Below, piece after piece: positions 1-9,055 of a stretch of 64,000 nt of DNA. The notes under the pieces are model-generated. The model worked only from the letters and a program-made list of their open reading frames with translations. It made no database searches and was not told the origin of the DNA. Source of the stretch: Claveliimonas ammoniilytica (lineage in GTDB: Bacteria; Bacillota; Clostridia; Lachnospirales; Lachnospiraceae); the NCBI RefSeq assembly GCF_025567415.1, contig NZ_JAOQJV010000003.1:62001-126000 (forward strand), read 5' to 3'. The position numbers and the translations under genes are program-made. How positions within the stretch are numbered: the first letter of the stretch is position 1; the number at the start of each line of letters is the position of its first letter.

Positions 1-109
1 CCAACCATTCTTCACTATATTGAAATGCCACTTTATGATCTGCGGTCATAGCCAGCGTTCCAACGAGCCTCCCATCGTAGAGAACCTGCAATGCATTATT
101 TGGTTTCAT
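1..109 (-). CDS. hipA: HipA-like toxin kinase, N-terminus only (cut by window edge)
   Basis: The minus-strand ATG at 109 opens a frame that stays open to the left edge, giving about 36 residues including NALQVLYDGRLVGTLA. This is the usual start of HipA serine/threonine kinases, which in the family phosphorylate glutamyl-tRNA synthetase and cause growth arrest. It overlaps the last codons of the upstream XRE gene by 14 bases, the normal hipBA arrangement, and has a GGAGG ribosome site. The kinase core lies outside the window, so whether it is intact cannot be seen. Confidence 0.7.
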   Translation of the reverse strand, partial: MKPNNALQVLYDGRLVGTLAMTADHKVAFQYSEEWL

Positions 110-374
110 TAATAACCTCCTGAATATTCTTATATGATACCTGCGTAAAAATACTCCTAAGTTCATCCGCAATATCCAAAGCCATGGCAATCTTGGTCAG
201 GGAGATCAGAGAAATCTGTCCAGTCGCTTCAAATCTTTTGATGGAACCATAGCTTACGCCACTCATAGCAGATAGTTTCTCCTGGGAAATGGAACGTCGT
301 TTTCTGATATTTCTTATCCTTTGTGCCAGCTTCTGATCCAACTCTTCCGCTGTTTCCCACAGCAATTGTTCCAT
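96..374 (-). CDS. hipB: HipB-like XRE antitoxin
   Basis: A 92-residue helix-turn-helix protein with the XRE domain at roughly residues 20-75 (motif SQEKLSAMSGVSYGSIKRFE). It is immediately followed, with overlap, by a HipA-like start, so it should be the antitoxin and autorepressor of a type II toxin-antitoxin pair. The longer-than-usual N-terminal helix is compatible with HipB-like partners of Gram-positive bacteria. The upstream region holds repeated AATATTTTATC boxes that may be its operators. Function is assigned from family plus gene order. Confidence 0.75.
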   Translation of the reverse strand: MEQLLWETAEELDQKLAQRIRNIRKRRSISQEKLSAMSGVSYGSIKRFEATGQISLISLTKIAMALDIADELRSIFTQVSYKNIQEVINETK

Positions 375-397
375 GTGTTTTCACCTCTTTATCAGTA

Positions 398-452
398 GAT
401 AATATTTTATCCAAAATCGCTTGATTTACACTGTTTTATACAATATTTTATC
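398..452 (-). promoter_or_regulatory. Probable hipBA operator repeats
   Basis: Before hipB there is a perfect palindrome, GATAATATTTTATC (398-411), and a second copy of its AATATTTTATC half at 442-452. Paired boxes in this position are typical for autoregulating antitoxins. No binding data exist; this is inference from repeat and location. Confidence 0.45.
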
Positions 453-457
453 TATTA

Positions 458-1240
458 TTATTTTATCATTTCTATTTTCGAATAGCAACAGATTAACTTT
501 TCAAAGTAATATCTTTCCTTCTCCGAACTCTTTTTACCGTACTCAATTGCCTTCTCCGGACAGTAACTAATGCACGCCATACAATGTGTACATTTTCTGC
601 CCCAGACCGGCTTACCATTTTCCAATGTGATATTATTTAACGGACATAGCTTTACACATTTTCCACATCCAATACAATCATCACTGACATGAAATGCTTT
701 AGCTTTTACGCATAAAGGATAAAACAGCCTGTTTACAGGTCCGCTCATAACACGGTCATACAGATTATTGCGAGGTGCTGCAAATGCATGTCCGGTCACA
801 ATCTGTCTGCACACATTATCTATCACAGGTTCCGCATCCGATACGATCTGTCTTGCTTTCTCCGTTTCAGGTGTATGAAACAGCGCAATATAATTTTCAG
901 GCATCACAATTTGTGCTGTTCCCATATAATCAAAGTCCTTTTCCTCACACAACAGCCGATTATATTTTGCCGCATTACCAATCTCAGCACCACAGCTCAT
1001 TACAAACCACACCTGCCTGACACCTTGAAAATGTGTTTTTCTAATCCAATCCCGTACAAGCCATGGAATTCTCCATGCATATGTCGGTGTAACGACAACA
1101 AGACGGTCATTCACTTTTATAGTTCTTGTGTCACGTCTCTTAATCTTATCGTTTGCATCAATCAATTCATCACGAATATTATCTGCGATCCGATTCGCAA
1201 TGTAACGGCTGTTTCCTGTTCCCGAAAAGTATATAATCAT
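458..1240 (-). CDS. EFR1-type flavodoxin/4Fe-4S ferredoxin protein
   Basis: About 260 residues. The N-terminus has a flavodoxin-like FMN loop (IIYFSGTGNSRYIA) and the C-terminal third carries two 4Fe-4S clusters (CIGCGKCVKLCP and CTHCMACISYCP). This is the EFR1 family, thought to move electrons between flavin and iron-sulfur partners in the cytoplasm of anaerobes; physiological partners are unknown. The start is set at 1240 because AGGAGG lies seven bases before that ATG; the open frame extends eight codons further upstream. It is a single gene with no obvious operon partner. Confidence 0.85.
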   Translation of the reverse strand: MIIYFSGTGNSRYIANRIADNIRDELIDANDKIKRRDTRTIKVNDRLVVVTPTYAWRIPWLVRDWIRKTHFQGVRQVWFVMSCGAEIGNAAKYNRLLCEEKDFDYMGTAQIVMPENYIALFHTPETEKARQIVSDAEPVIDNVCRQIVTGHAFAAPRNNLYDRVMSGPVNRLFYPLCVKAKAFHVSDDCIGCGKCVKLCPLNNITLENGKPVWGRKCTHCMACISYCPEKAIEYGKKSSEKERYYFEKLICCYSKIEMIK

Positions 1241-1497
1241 ATCCTGCACCTCCTGCAATTCCAATTTTGTGCAATCAATATTTATAAAAATGGCAGCATA
1301 AATTCAAACAACTTATACTCTGTCCATCTCGTTTATAATATATTATAACACAAAAAACAGGTATGGTAACCAATTGTCACTAATTGCTTGTGTACCAAAT
1401 GCATTTATGTTATACTCATATCGTATAATCGAAACGAAGGCAGGATGTTTTTCCACTTATCAGATGCCCTCTATTCTATAAAGGAGGGTGATGCCCT

Positions 1498-1584
1498 ATG
1501 AACACAATGGAAGTTCTCACTTTATTGCTAGTAATTTTTGCGGCTCTATCTTACATAGATAATCATAATAATAAAAAGAAATGA
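1498..1584 (+). CDS. Small holin-like / type I toxin-like peptide
   Basis: A 28-residue ORF (MNTMEVLTLLLVIFAALSYI then a charged DNHNNKKK tail) with an excellent AAGGAGG site and an immediate terminator. One hydrophobic helix followed by a basic tail is the pattern of the putative holin-like toxin family (TxpA/BsrG type), usually controlled by an antisense RNA from the opposite strand. The antisense RNA was not identified. Composition, ribosome site and terminator support a real gene; toxicity is inferred. Confidence 0.6.
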   Translation: MNTMEVLTLLLVIFAALSYIDNHNNKKK

Positions 1585-1621
1585 CATCCCCTACCGCTCA
1601 AAGTTAAGGATGTCATTCTTT
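1580..1621 (+). terminator. Rho-independent terminator after the small toxin ORF
   Basis: Arms AATGACATCC (1580-1589) and GGATGTCATT (1608-1617) pair perfectly and are followed by CTTTT. The first arm overlaps the ORF's stop codon. Confidence 0.75.
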
Positions 1622-1687
1622 TAATTCATTTTTAATCGAGGGCAAATCGGATTCACATCCGATTCACTTTCTGAGTAAATTATACAT

Positions 1688-1720
1688 CAGGGTGCTTGGA
1701 GTTTCAAGTACCCTGTTCTT
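1688..1720 (+). terminator. Second hairpin with T-run
   Basis: CAGGGTGCTTG (1688-1698) pairs with CAAGTACCCTG (1705-1715) apart from one wobble, followed by TTCTTTT. It may end plus-strand transcripts or, less well, the nudC transcript from the other side. Confidence 0.45.
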
Positions 1721-1744
1721 TTAATCCCAATTTATATATATAAT

Positions 1745-2590
1745 TTATACTTCATACCCTTCTTTAAATCTGCGCATCATCTCATTCGTCAGGCTAAAGT
1801 TACCCGGTTGAAGCACAATCTCTTCTCTCTGTACCCACTCCGCATATTTTAACTCATGGCGGTCCATGGTAATGGTATCATCCCCATCTACTTCACAGTA
1901 GAACCCAAGGAGAAGGTCATTCGCAGTTCCCCACGGCTGCGACTTATAATAATGGATATTTTTGACCTTAATTCCGGCTTCTTCCATTACTTCACGCATA
2001 ACCGTTTCTTCTGCCGTTTCTCCAATCTCTGTAAAACCGGCAATCAGCGCATTATGTGCAAATCCGGTGCGATATTTGGTAAGTAATAATTTATCTCCAT
2101 TTTTCACACCCACGATAACCGCCGGCATAATTCTTGGATACGCTATATATCCACAAGACGGACAGCTCATTGCACGTTCCTTATCATGAGGCACCATCTT
2201 CGTGCCGCATCTTCCGCAAAAGCAGGTATCTCTGTACCAATCTGACAGATGCTTCGCTGTCGTAACTGCAAAGACTTCCTCACAAGGACCCTTGCTTTCT
2301 TTACGTATACTTCTTTCCTCAATGTATGAATATCCCTCTGGTATCGAATCTTCCGAAAGTTCTTCATTCCACAGAAAATATTCTCTGTCGTCCACTTTAA
2401 AAAGATAGGTATATTCTAATTCCTCCGGCAGTTCCTTTTTCAGAGGAACTGCTACGATGCCGTTATCAAACTGCTCTGTGTGAACCAGTACTTTCCCATT
2501 AGAAATATTTAAAATAGGACTGCTTTCCTGCACTCTGGCAGACGGATTGTATTCATTGTGTAATTTGTGTGGATAAATGTCCTGTATCAT
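1745..2590 (-). CDS. nudC: NADH pyrophosphatase / NAD(+) diphosphatase (NudC family)
   Basis: About 281 residues. A zinc ribbon (CFCGRCGTK then CPSCGY) sits before the Nudix fold with the Nudix box GETAEETVMREVMEEAGI. NudC enzymes hydrolyse NADH or NAD to NMN(H) plus AMP and can remove NAD caps from RNA. The frame opens at 2659, but AAAGGAA before the internal ATG at 2590 (MIQDIYPH) and the usual family N-terminus favour the shorter form. Monocistronic. Confidence 0.88.
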   Translation of the reverse strand: MIQDIYPHKLHNEYNPSARVQESSPILNISNGKVLVHTEQFDNGIVAVPLKKELPEELEYTYLFKVDDREYFLWNEELSEDSIPEGYSYIEERSIRKESKGPCEEVFAVTTAKHLSDWYRDTCFCGRCGTKMVPHDKERAMSCPSCGYIAYPRIMPAVIVGVKNGDKLLLTKYRTGFAHNALIAGFTEIGETAEETVMREVMEEAGIKVKNIHYYKSQPWGTANDLLLGFYCEVDGDDTITMDRHELKYAEWVQREEIVLQPGNFSLTNEMMRRFKEGYEV

Positions 2591-2791
2591 TGGTATCTTA
2601 ATTCCTTTCATTTTTTGTATTCTACTCAAATGATGTCTACGGATTGTTTCGCGTTTCATGCTCCCACAATCCTGACATCAATTATATACCAATTTAATCA
2701 TTTAAAAAACCCTTGACACTGCATATCTGTTCGCTTATTATATAGATGACCAATATATAGATTATCGATATATTAATGGGAGGTGAATCAA

Positions 2792-3121
2792 TTGGCTATT
2801 GAAAAATCATTAGTTTCAGGAAGTATGACAATGCTTATTTTAAAATTATTATCCGAAAAGGATATGTACGGCTACGAAATGATCGACACTCTACGTCAGA
2901 AATCACAGAATGTATTTGAAATGAAAGCCGGCACTTTATACCCGCTTCTTCACAGTCTGGAAGATAAAGGACTACTCACCGTATACGAACAGGCAGCTGG
3001 TGGGAAGACGAGAAAATATTATTCACTTACCAAAGATGGTAAAGGACTTCTGGAAAAGAAAACCGCAGAATGGAAAGAATATGCAACCGCAGTTGAACAT
3101 GTACTTGCATTGGAGGTATAA
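2792..3121 (+). CDS. PadR-family transcriptional regulator
   Basis: About 109 residues with a PadR winged helix (SMTMLILKLLSEKDMYGYEM; GTLYPLLHSLEDKGLL). The start is taken as TTG at 2792, eight bases after GGGAGG, giving the typical MAIEKSLVSGS start; a GTG at 2783 overlaps the Shine-Dalgarno itself. It is followed four bases later by a membrane protein gene, an arrangement in which PadR proteins usually repress the pair in response to envelope or drug stress. AT-rich repeats just upstream around 2745-2775 may be its operator. Confidence 0.85.
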   Translation: MAIEKSLVSGSMTMLILKLLSEKDMYGYEMIDTLRQKSQNVFEMKAGTLYPLLHSLEDKGLLTVYEQAAGGKTRKYYSLTKDGKGLLEKKTAEWKEYATAVEHVLALEV

Positions 3122-3124
3122 CTT

Positions 3125-4453
3125 ATGGATGAATATTTGAAGATAGTATTGGAACAGATCCGATGTAAAAAAGCCAGACCTTACATCCGTCAGGAACTGC
3201 AGGATCATATCGAAGATCAGATTGAAGCAAATATATCTGCTGGATTAAATCGCACTGATGCCGAAAAAGAAGCGGTAAAAGATATGGGTGATCCGGTTGA
3301 AGCCGGACTGTCTCTTGATCGGATCCATAAGCCTCAGATTGCATGGAAGCTGTTACTCATCATCTCTATGATCAGTGTCATCGGCATCCTGATCCATATG
3401 GCGATCGATCTGTATGTAACCGGAGACGGAACAGCTATGGCACCCAGATATGCATTCCATGTAATAACCGGAGTCGTAGTCATGATGATTTTATATTTTT
3501 TAGATTATACATTACTGGCAAGATTTTCTAAGATAATCGCAGCTATATTAATTGCCATGTGCTGCTCAACGCTGCTCTTCGGAAATGTAATAAATGGTAT
3601 GCATTACTTTATTTCATCTGGATTATTTGGAGGCTTCCGTATTCCTATTCAGGCATTGATGCTACTCTACATTCCCATTTACGGAGGTATCCTTTATAAA
3701 TACCGCGGAACCGGATATGCAGGACTTGTCAAGTCTCTTCTGTGGATGATCATTCCTGCCTGGCTGGTATTATATCTGCCATCTGTGATGACCGCCGGAC
3801 TGATGTTAGTATCCATGCTCGTCATGCTGACCATTGCGGTTCGAAAGGGCTGGTTTCATGTACAGAAAGCATTATCACTCTGTACAATCTGGAGTATTTT
3901 CACAATCGCACCGGTCGTACTTATTCTGGTATTGTATTGGCAACAACGTTTTTCACCATACCAGATGGCACGTTTACAGGCAATGTTTTCCTCCGGCAGC
4001 GAAAACTATATACAGCTGATGCTGCAAGACTTCCTGTCATCCAGCAATTTCGTTGGAAATAACGGCATGAATATCGCAGAAGCTCTGCCTGGATTTTACT
4101 CCGATTATATCCTGACCTGTCTGACTTCAATGTACGGAATCCTGCCTGCGGTTCTGCTGTGCTGTATCTTAGCGGCATTAGTATTTGGCATTTTTAACAC
4201 CGCTATCAGACAAAAGAATCAGTTAGGTATGCTGATGGGATGTGGCTGCGGCATGGTATTTCTCATGAGCCTTCTAATCAATGTATTGGAAAATATCGGT
4301 ATCTTTCCACCAACGGTGACATTCCTGCCGTTCATATCTTCCGGTGGAAGTTATATCATAACATGCTATGGACTGCTCGGTATCGTGCTCAGTGTCTATC
4401 GATATAAAAATGTATACCCGGCGCATATAAAAGTAAAAATATTAAATAGTTAA
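3125..4453 (+). CDS. FtsW/RodA/SpoVE-like membrane protein with permease-prefix N-terminus
   Basis: 442 residues. Residues 1-65 form a soluble helical domain (ELQDHIEDQIEANISAGL...KEAVKDMGDP) of the kind found before permeases controlled by PadR. The rest is about ten membrane segments ending in LPFISSGGSYI, close to the LPF(V/I)SYGGSS signature of the FtsW/RodA/SpoVE glycosyltransferases that polymerise lipid II. It forms an operon with padR. The fusion suggests a stress-controlled cell-wall polymerase-like protein; activity is not proven. Confidence 0.75.
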   Translation: MDEYLKIVLEQIRCKKARPYIRQELQDHIEDQIEANISAGLNRTDAEKEAVKDMGDPVEAGLSLDRIHKPQIAWKLLLIISMISVIGILIHMAIDLYVTGDGTAMAPRYAFHVITGVVVMMILYFLDYTLLARFSKIIAAILIAMCCSTLLFGNVINGMHYFISSGLFGGFRIPIQALMLLYIPIYGGILYKYRGTGYAGLVKSLLWMIIPAWLVLYLPSVMTAGLMLVSMLVMLTIAVRKGWFHVQKALSLCTIWSIFTIAPVVLILVLYWQQRFSPYQMARLQAMFSSGSENYIQLMLQDFLSSSNFVGNNGMNIAEALPGFYSDYILTCLTSMYGILPAVLLCCILAALVFGIFNTAIRQKNQLGMLMGCGCGMVFLMSLLINVLENIGIFPPTVTFLPFISSGGSYIITCYGLLGIVLSVYRYKNVYPAHIKVKILNS

Positions 4454-4470
4454 ACTTCTTCACAACAGAC

Positions 4471-4502
4471 GAGACCTCCCGGCACTGTCAGGAGGTCTCT
4501 AT
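4471..4502. terminator. Bidirectional terminator
   Basis: GAGACCTCC (4471-4479) pairs perfectly with GGAGGTCTC (4491-4499) between two converging genes. Confidence 0.75.
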
Positions 4503-4510
4503 TCATATGA

Positions 4511-5239
4511 TTATAATCCGAACTGTTCCAGATATTTTTCAACTGATCTGCTCATTTCTTTGGAAAAATCAGAGTTATATTTACGATTACAAAATGCATT
4601 ACACCACTCTTCATATGTACGGTTTTTACATTTGTATGCAAACATTTCACGTAATTCTTCTCCGTCCATATCGCGGTATGTATTCTCATGCACGATATGC
4701 TTCTGTTCACACCGTTCCGGCTTCGGACGCTGCTTCTGCTGTTCCGTCGGCCATCCCAATACCAACATTGCTGCCGGAAATACATAATCAGGAAGACATA
4801 GCAATCTCCGCTGTTCTTCACAGTTTTCCATAATATCACCGATATAGCAGGATCCTAATCCAAAACTCTCTGCTGCAACTACCGCATTTTGCGCTGCGAT
4901 TACTGTATCCGTTACCGCAAGCATCAGATCCCCGACGCCTGGTTTTCTCGGCTCACATCCTGCTTCCAGGTATGCATCATACCATTTTTTACAATCAGCA
5001 CAGAACACTAATACCATCGGTGCTTTTGCAATAAACGGCTGATGGTCGCAGCTTTCCGATAACGCTTCTTTTAATTTCTGATCCGTAATATCAAGAATTG
5101 TATATAATTGCTGACATCCCGCTGTCGGTGCCTGCGATGCTGCTTTCAGGATCAGCTTCTTCATTTCTTCCGGAATCTCCCTGTCCTCATAGGCTCTCAT
5201 AGACTTTCTCTGATACAGACTCTCCATAATCTCATTCAT
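4511..5239 (-). CDS. Nitroreductase-family flavoprotein
   Basis: About 242 residues with the FMN-binding start SLYQRKSMRAYEDREIPEE and the LGSCYIGDIMEN region of the NfsA/FRP fold. Such enzymes reduce nitro compounds, quinones or flavins with NAD(P)H in the cytoplasm. The C-terminus (YKCKNRTYEEWCNAFCNRKYNSDFSKEMS) carries several cysteines, seen in some clostridial members. Start chosen at MNEIMESL behind AGGAGG (spacing of 12, rather long). It overlaps nothing and follows ybaK closely, so the two are probably co-transcribed. Confidence 0.82.
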   Translation of the reverse strand: MNEIMESLYQRKSMRAYEDREIPEEMKKLILKAASQAPTAGCQQLYTILDITDQKLKEALSESCDHQPFIAKAPMVLVFCADCKKWYDAYLEAGCEPRKPGVGDLMLAVTDTVIAAQNAVVAAESFGLGSCYIGDIMENCEEQRRLLCLPDYVFPAAMLVLGWPTEQQKQRPKPERCEQKHIVHENTYRDMDGEELREMFAYKCKNRTYEEWCNAFCNRKYNSDFSKEMSRSVEKYLEQFGL

Positions 5240-5246
5240 TTTTACT

Positions 5247-5714
5247 TTACGCCTCCTTGCACACATCTACCCATCCTTTTGCTCCGGCAATCTGTTCTAA
5301 TTCATCTACAGATAATCTAACCGCACTATGGTCATCTCCTGCTGCCGGATAAACCGTCTCAAACTGACGCAAACTCTCATCCAGATAAACTTCCACGCCA
5401 TCCCGGATTCCAAACGGACATACACCGCCCGGCACATGTCCGATCCACTGCTCTACCTCTTCAAACGGAATCATTTTCGCCTTCATGTGAAATGCATCCT
5501 TATATTTGCGATTATCGATCCTCGCTGTTCCTTCTGTCAGAATCAGTACCGCCTGTCCATCCTGCAGAAATGACATGGTCTTCGCTATCATCCCCGGCTC
5601 CACGCCCAACGCTTCTGCTGCCTCTGCCACAGTTGCAGTAGACTCTTTTAACCTGATCACGCGGTCAAGCATTCCTTTATGTTCCAGATATCTTTCAGCT
5701 TTTTCTAACGACAT
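5247..5714 (-). CDS. ybaK: YbaK/ProX-type aminoacyl-tRNA deacylase
   Basis: 155 residues of the YbaK/EbsC editing fold (AKTMSFLQDGQAVLILTEG; GGVCPFGIRDGVEVYLDESL). These proteins hydrolyse mischarged tRNA, typically Cys-tRNA(Pro). The GxxPFG loop that shapes the active site is present. The start overlaps the end of the small ORF upstream, suggesting translational coupling. Confidence 0.85.
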   Translation of the reverse strand: MSLEKAERYLEHKGMLDRVIRLKESTATVAEAAEALGVEPGMIAKTMSFLQDGQAVLILTEGTARIDNRKYKDAFHMKAKMIPFEEVEQWIGHVPGGVCPFGIRDGVEVYLDESLRQFETVYPAAGDDHSAVRLSVDELEQIAGAKGWVDVCKEA

Positions 5715-5842
5715 TGTTCCTTCCCCTCTATCATAATGTATTTCTTATCATGAAACCAGCATGCCCGCCAGCCTACGCCGAGTGCACCTTCAATGTCCGT
5801 CAACTTTCCATCGTCAACCATCAGTGCTTCTTCTTTTTTCAC
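5705..5842 (-). CDS. Small ORF of unknown function between the VOC and ybaK genes
   Basis: A GTG start one base after the VOC gene stop gives 45 residues (begins VKKEEALMVDDGKLTDIEG) and ends inside the ybaK start. Spacing at both ends suggests a coupled small gene, and it contains ALGVGWRACWFHDKKYIMIE, which does not look random. No family recognised. It could also be the tail of a gene lost by deletion. Confidence 0.45.
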   Translation of the reverse strand: MKKEEALMVDDGKLTDIEGALGVGWRACWFHDKKYIMIEGKEQCR

Positions 5843-5843
5843 T

Positions 5844-6209
5844 CTATACCATCTGTGTCCCCACTTCAATCAAATTACCATCTAAATCATAAAAACGGAT
5901 CACTTTTTGTCCCCAGCTATTCTCCATAAGACGGTTCACGTATTGGATAGACGGATATAGCTTTTCTAGTTTTTCTGCAAATGCTTCAATATCCCGCTCT
6001 TCAAAATACAGTTCACATGCATTACTCTTTGGAATGATATCTTTTTCTATAAATCTGCTCCAGATCTGTTCATCCTGAAGCACCAGTCCTTCCGTCAAGA
6101 TCACATTGCCGTCATTATCAAGTACCACATCCAAACCAAACAGATCATGGTAAAATCGTTTCGACTGTTCAATATCCTTAACCACGATCAAAATGTTCTT
6201 CAACTTCAT
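5844..6209 (-). CDS. VOC-superfamily (glyoxalase/bleomycin-resistance fold) protein
   Basis: About 121 residues, starting MKLKNILIVVKDIEQSK and ending FYDLDGNLIEVG, the two halves of a glyoxalase-type fold. Substrate unknown; members include lyases, dioxygenases and antibiotic-binding proteins. The start at 6209 follows AAAGGATG; the longer frame upstream overlaps the HD gene and is unlikely to be used. Confidence 0.78.
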   Translation of the reverse strand: MKLKNILIVVKDIEQSKRFYHDLFGLDVVLDNDGNVILTEGLVLQDEQIWSRFIEKDIIPKSNACELYFEERDIEAFAEKLEKLYPSIQYVNRLMENSWGQKVIRFYDLDGNLIEVGTQMV

Positions 6210-6543
6210 AGTCCGCATCCTTTCCATCCCACTCTGCCATGAACTCATCCACGTATGCTCTCATGAATTCTTCTCGTTTCTCAGCGATTTTCTTTCCGGT
6301 ATTCGTATTCATCATATCCTTCAACAAAAATAACTTCTCATAAAAATGATCGACTGAGATGGTAACGTACCCCTGATATTCTTCTTTAACCATCCCAATC
6401 TTCGAAACAATCTCCCTATCCGCATTTTCCTGCTCTGCGATTGCTCTGGCCACACGATACACTTGCAATGAATGAAAATAATCATGCCCACTGAAATCAT
6501 TTTGGAAAATATTCTTTATATAATTAACCGCTTCCGCAATCAT
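6178..6543 (-). pseudogene. HD-domain phosphohydrolase with large internal deletion
   Basis: About 121 residues. The N-terminus (FSGHDYFHSLQVYRVARAIA...ADREIVSKI) matches the start of clostridial HD hydrolases and the C-terminus (VDHFYEKLFLLKDMMNTNTGKKIAEKREEFM) matches their end. The middle, including the HD pair of the usual LLHD motif and later metal ligands, is missing, so the product is far shorter than the roughly 200-residue family. The deletion is in frame. The product should be inactive. Start at 6543 is preferred over 6576, which overlaps the small upstream ORF. Confidence 0.75.
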
Positions 6544-6562
6544 ATGCTCCCTGCTATCCCCT

Positions 6563-6643
6563 TTATATCTTGCCAATCAGCACCACAATTCCCGCTATCA
6601 AAAACGCAACAAACAGATACAGCACCATTTGCAAGGTCAACAT
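6563..6643 (-). CDS. Small single-helix membrane protein
   Basis: 26 residues (MLTLQMVLYLFVAFLIAGIV then VLIGKI) with AAGGAGA at good spacing. It is one hydrophobic helix and lies upstream of the HD gene, whose start follows closely. No family recognised; ribosome site and composition support translation. Confidence 0.5.
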   Translation of the reverse strand: MLTLQMVLYLFVAFLIAGIVVLIGKI

Positions 6644-6679
6644 AAACGTCTCTCCTTGCACTTTTTTATTTCATACCCA

Positions 6680-7195
6680 TTATAACATCCTATCAAAAAT
6701 TCCGCCTTCAAAATAAATATCCTTACCTTCACTGTCTTGATAAAAAGAAATCTGTTCCGTGCCTGTTAATTTGAATTCCAGACTTTCAAGCAATCTGACA
6801 GAGGGTACATTCTTCAACGCTGTTCTCGCAACGATTCTTTTCACTCCCAGTTTTTTCATGTAATCCAGAATTGCCGTGATACTTTCTCTTGCATAGCCCT
6901 TTCCATGAACCTTATCAAGAAATCCATAGCCTATCTCATAACCATCGCCTTCAATATTCAACGAAACATAACCTATCACTTCATTTCCAAGACACACGGT
7001 AAAAAATATATGTTCAATTCCGCTTTGGGTAAACTGTGTCCACTTGGCAATTCTCTGCTTTACACTCTCTGAATTCGTCTCTTTATAATTATCATAGATA
7101 ACATATTCCGACTGTTTAAAATCCAGCCAGATAGACTGAATACTTTTCCAATCATTTTCTTCGATATAGCGGATAGTCAAACGCTCTGTATTCAT
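6680..7195 (-). CDS. GNAT-family N-acetyltransferase (RimJ-like)
   Basis: About 171 residues, starting MNTERLTIRYIEENDW and carrying the acetyl-CoA loop GYGFLDKVHGKGYARESI. It resembles the RimJ/RimL branch that acetylates protein N-termini or small molecules. Specific substrate unknown. The extra five upstream codons in the open frame lack a ribosome site. Confidence 0.8.
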   Translation of the reverse strand: MNTERLTIRYIEENDWKSIQSIWLDFKQSEYVIYDNYKETNSESVKQRIAKWTQFTQSGIEHIFFTVCLGNEVIGYVSLNIEGDGYEIGYGFLDKVHGKGYARESITAILDYMKKLGVKRIVARTALKNVPSVRLLESLEFKLTGTEQISFYQDSEGKDIYFEGGIFDRML

Positions 7196-7210
7196 TTGTA
7201 TGCTTCTCAA

Positions 7211-7614
7211 AATTTACATCCCTCCCACTTTTTCCTCTGCTTTTCTCAAATAGCCTCCCCTATTATTCCGTTCCCATCTTCTAATTGCACTGCCTGTCTT
7301 ATCTATTGTATCTTCAGCCATAATTTCTATTGTAGGCTCGATAGAAATGTAATACCCCATAGCTCTTTCAATAACATTAGGTACAATTAGAAAACCATAT
7401 TATAGATTATAATATATCGAAATCATATCATTTTCTCCCACTTAAAGTACAGATCTTTTAAGCTGCTCTCTTCATTCCTCGCAACTCTTCTTGTTAATGT
7501 CACTAATATTGAACTAGCAAGAAATACAATCCTTTTATAAAGCCTGTTACAATGTGTTCCTTTACATTAATTGCATACCTTACTAAGACAATACACATTC
7601 ATAGCAGTTTACAT
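7211..7614. other. About 400 bases without a recognised gene
   Basis: AT-rich intergenic DNA between the acetyltransferase and the MATE gene. No ORF with a ribosome site, no strong hairpin and no repeat was noticed. Confidence 0.5.
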
Positions 7615-8964
7615 CTAATCTTTGTTTCCCATATATTTATCCGGATGTCTGTCCATCCATACCAGTACGATCACGCAAACGATAATAGACAAAATTGATC
7701 CCGCCGGGGCTGCACATCCCATCGGAAATAACGTATCCGGGAAATGTGTTGCAGCATAATACGACAACGGAATTCTTGCACAGATAATGGATATCGAATT
7801 GTGGATAAATGATACGATTGACAATCCATATGCATAAAAATATCCGCTCAGACAAAAATGCACGCCTGCAAATACACAATCCCACGCATAGCTTCTCAGG
7901 CACTGTCCTCCAAGAATCTGCACTAATCCGTCACTGCTAAATAATCCAACCATTGGAACGGATACAAACTGTACGATCGTTGCTGCGAGCAGCCCATACC
8001 CGACCGTCATGCCAAGTACATATTTAAGCGTAAGACGCGCCCGGTCATGTTTGCCGGCTCCGATGTTCTGTGATGCCAGTGCCGATATCGTTGACAGCAT
8101 CGTCGATGGAACCAGAAACAGAATTCCAATAATCTTCTCCACAATACCCACAGCTGCCGCATCATTTAATCCACGCTGATTGGCAAATATGGTAATTATA
8201 ATAAAGGATATCTGTATAAATCCATCCTGCAATGCAACCGGAACACCGACTTTTAAAATATTCTTCATCGTGTATGCTTTTGGCCGGAAATCGGATTTGA
8301 CCATTTTAATTCCGGTTCCTCTTTTCACAATCACACTTAATGCGATGATTACGCTTATCGCCTGTGCGATTGTCGTTCCGAGCGCTGCTCCGGCTGCATC
8401 CAGCCCCATCGCACCAATAAACAAATAATCCAGTCCTATATTCGCCACGCAGGCTATCGCAATAAAATACATCGGGCTTTTCGAATCTCCGATCCCCCGA
8501 AAAATCGCACTGATGATATTATGTGCTGTAATAAATGGAATCCCGATAAAGCAAATAGTCAGATATCGAATCGTTCCTTCTACCGCCTCAGCCGGAGTAG
8601 ACATTACACTGACAATCGGTCTTACTGCTGCAATTAACACAACCATCAATACGAGAGCAATTCCCATGAACATGGTCACTGTATTTCCAATTGCTTCCGA
8701 TGCCTTCTTACAATCCTTTGCACCGATGCAGCGTCCGATCATAACGGTTGCTCACATTGCCAACCCGACAAGCACAACTGTCAGCATATGCATGATCTGG
8801 CTTCCAATCGACACTGCAGTCGTACTGCTGACGCGGCCAAATTGTCCGACAATAAATAAATCTGCCATACCGTATAGCGTCTGTAAAAAATACGATAACA
8901 GATATGGCAGTGAAAAATATACAACTGTTTTAAATACATTTCCTGTTGTTAAGTCTCTCTCCAT
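7615..8964 (-). pseudogene. MATE-family efflux pump interrupted by in-frame TGA
   Basis: Residues 1-70 (MERDLTTGNVFKTVVYFSLP start) and the following 375 residues together make one MATE transporter of about 449 residues. They are in the same frame, separated only by TGA at 8752-8754 (...VGLAM, stop, ATVMIGRCIGAKD...). Intact relatives normally have a residue such as Gly here. MATE pumps export cationic drugs with Na or H antiport. The downstream part could restart at ATG 8742 but would lack the first two helices. Confidence 0.82.
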
Positions 8965-9055
8965 GTTACAAATACCTGATTACTTCCTGTCAAAATACTC
9001 TTAAATATCCTGCTTATTGTATCATATTTCTCACTGCAATGACATAAAGAATGAA

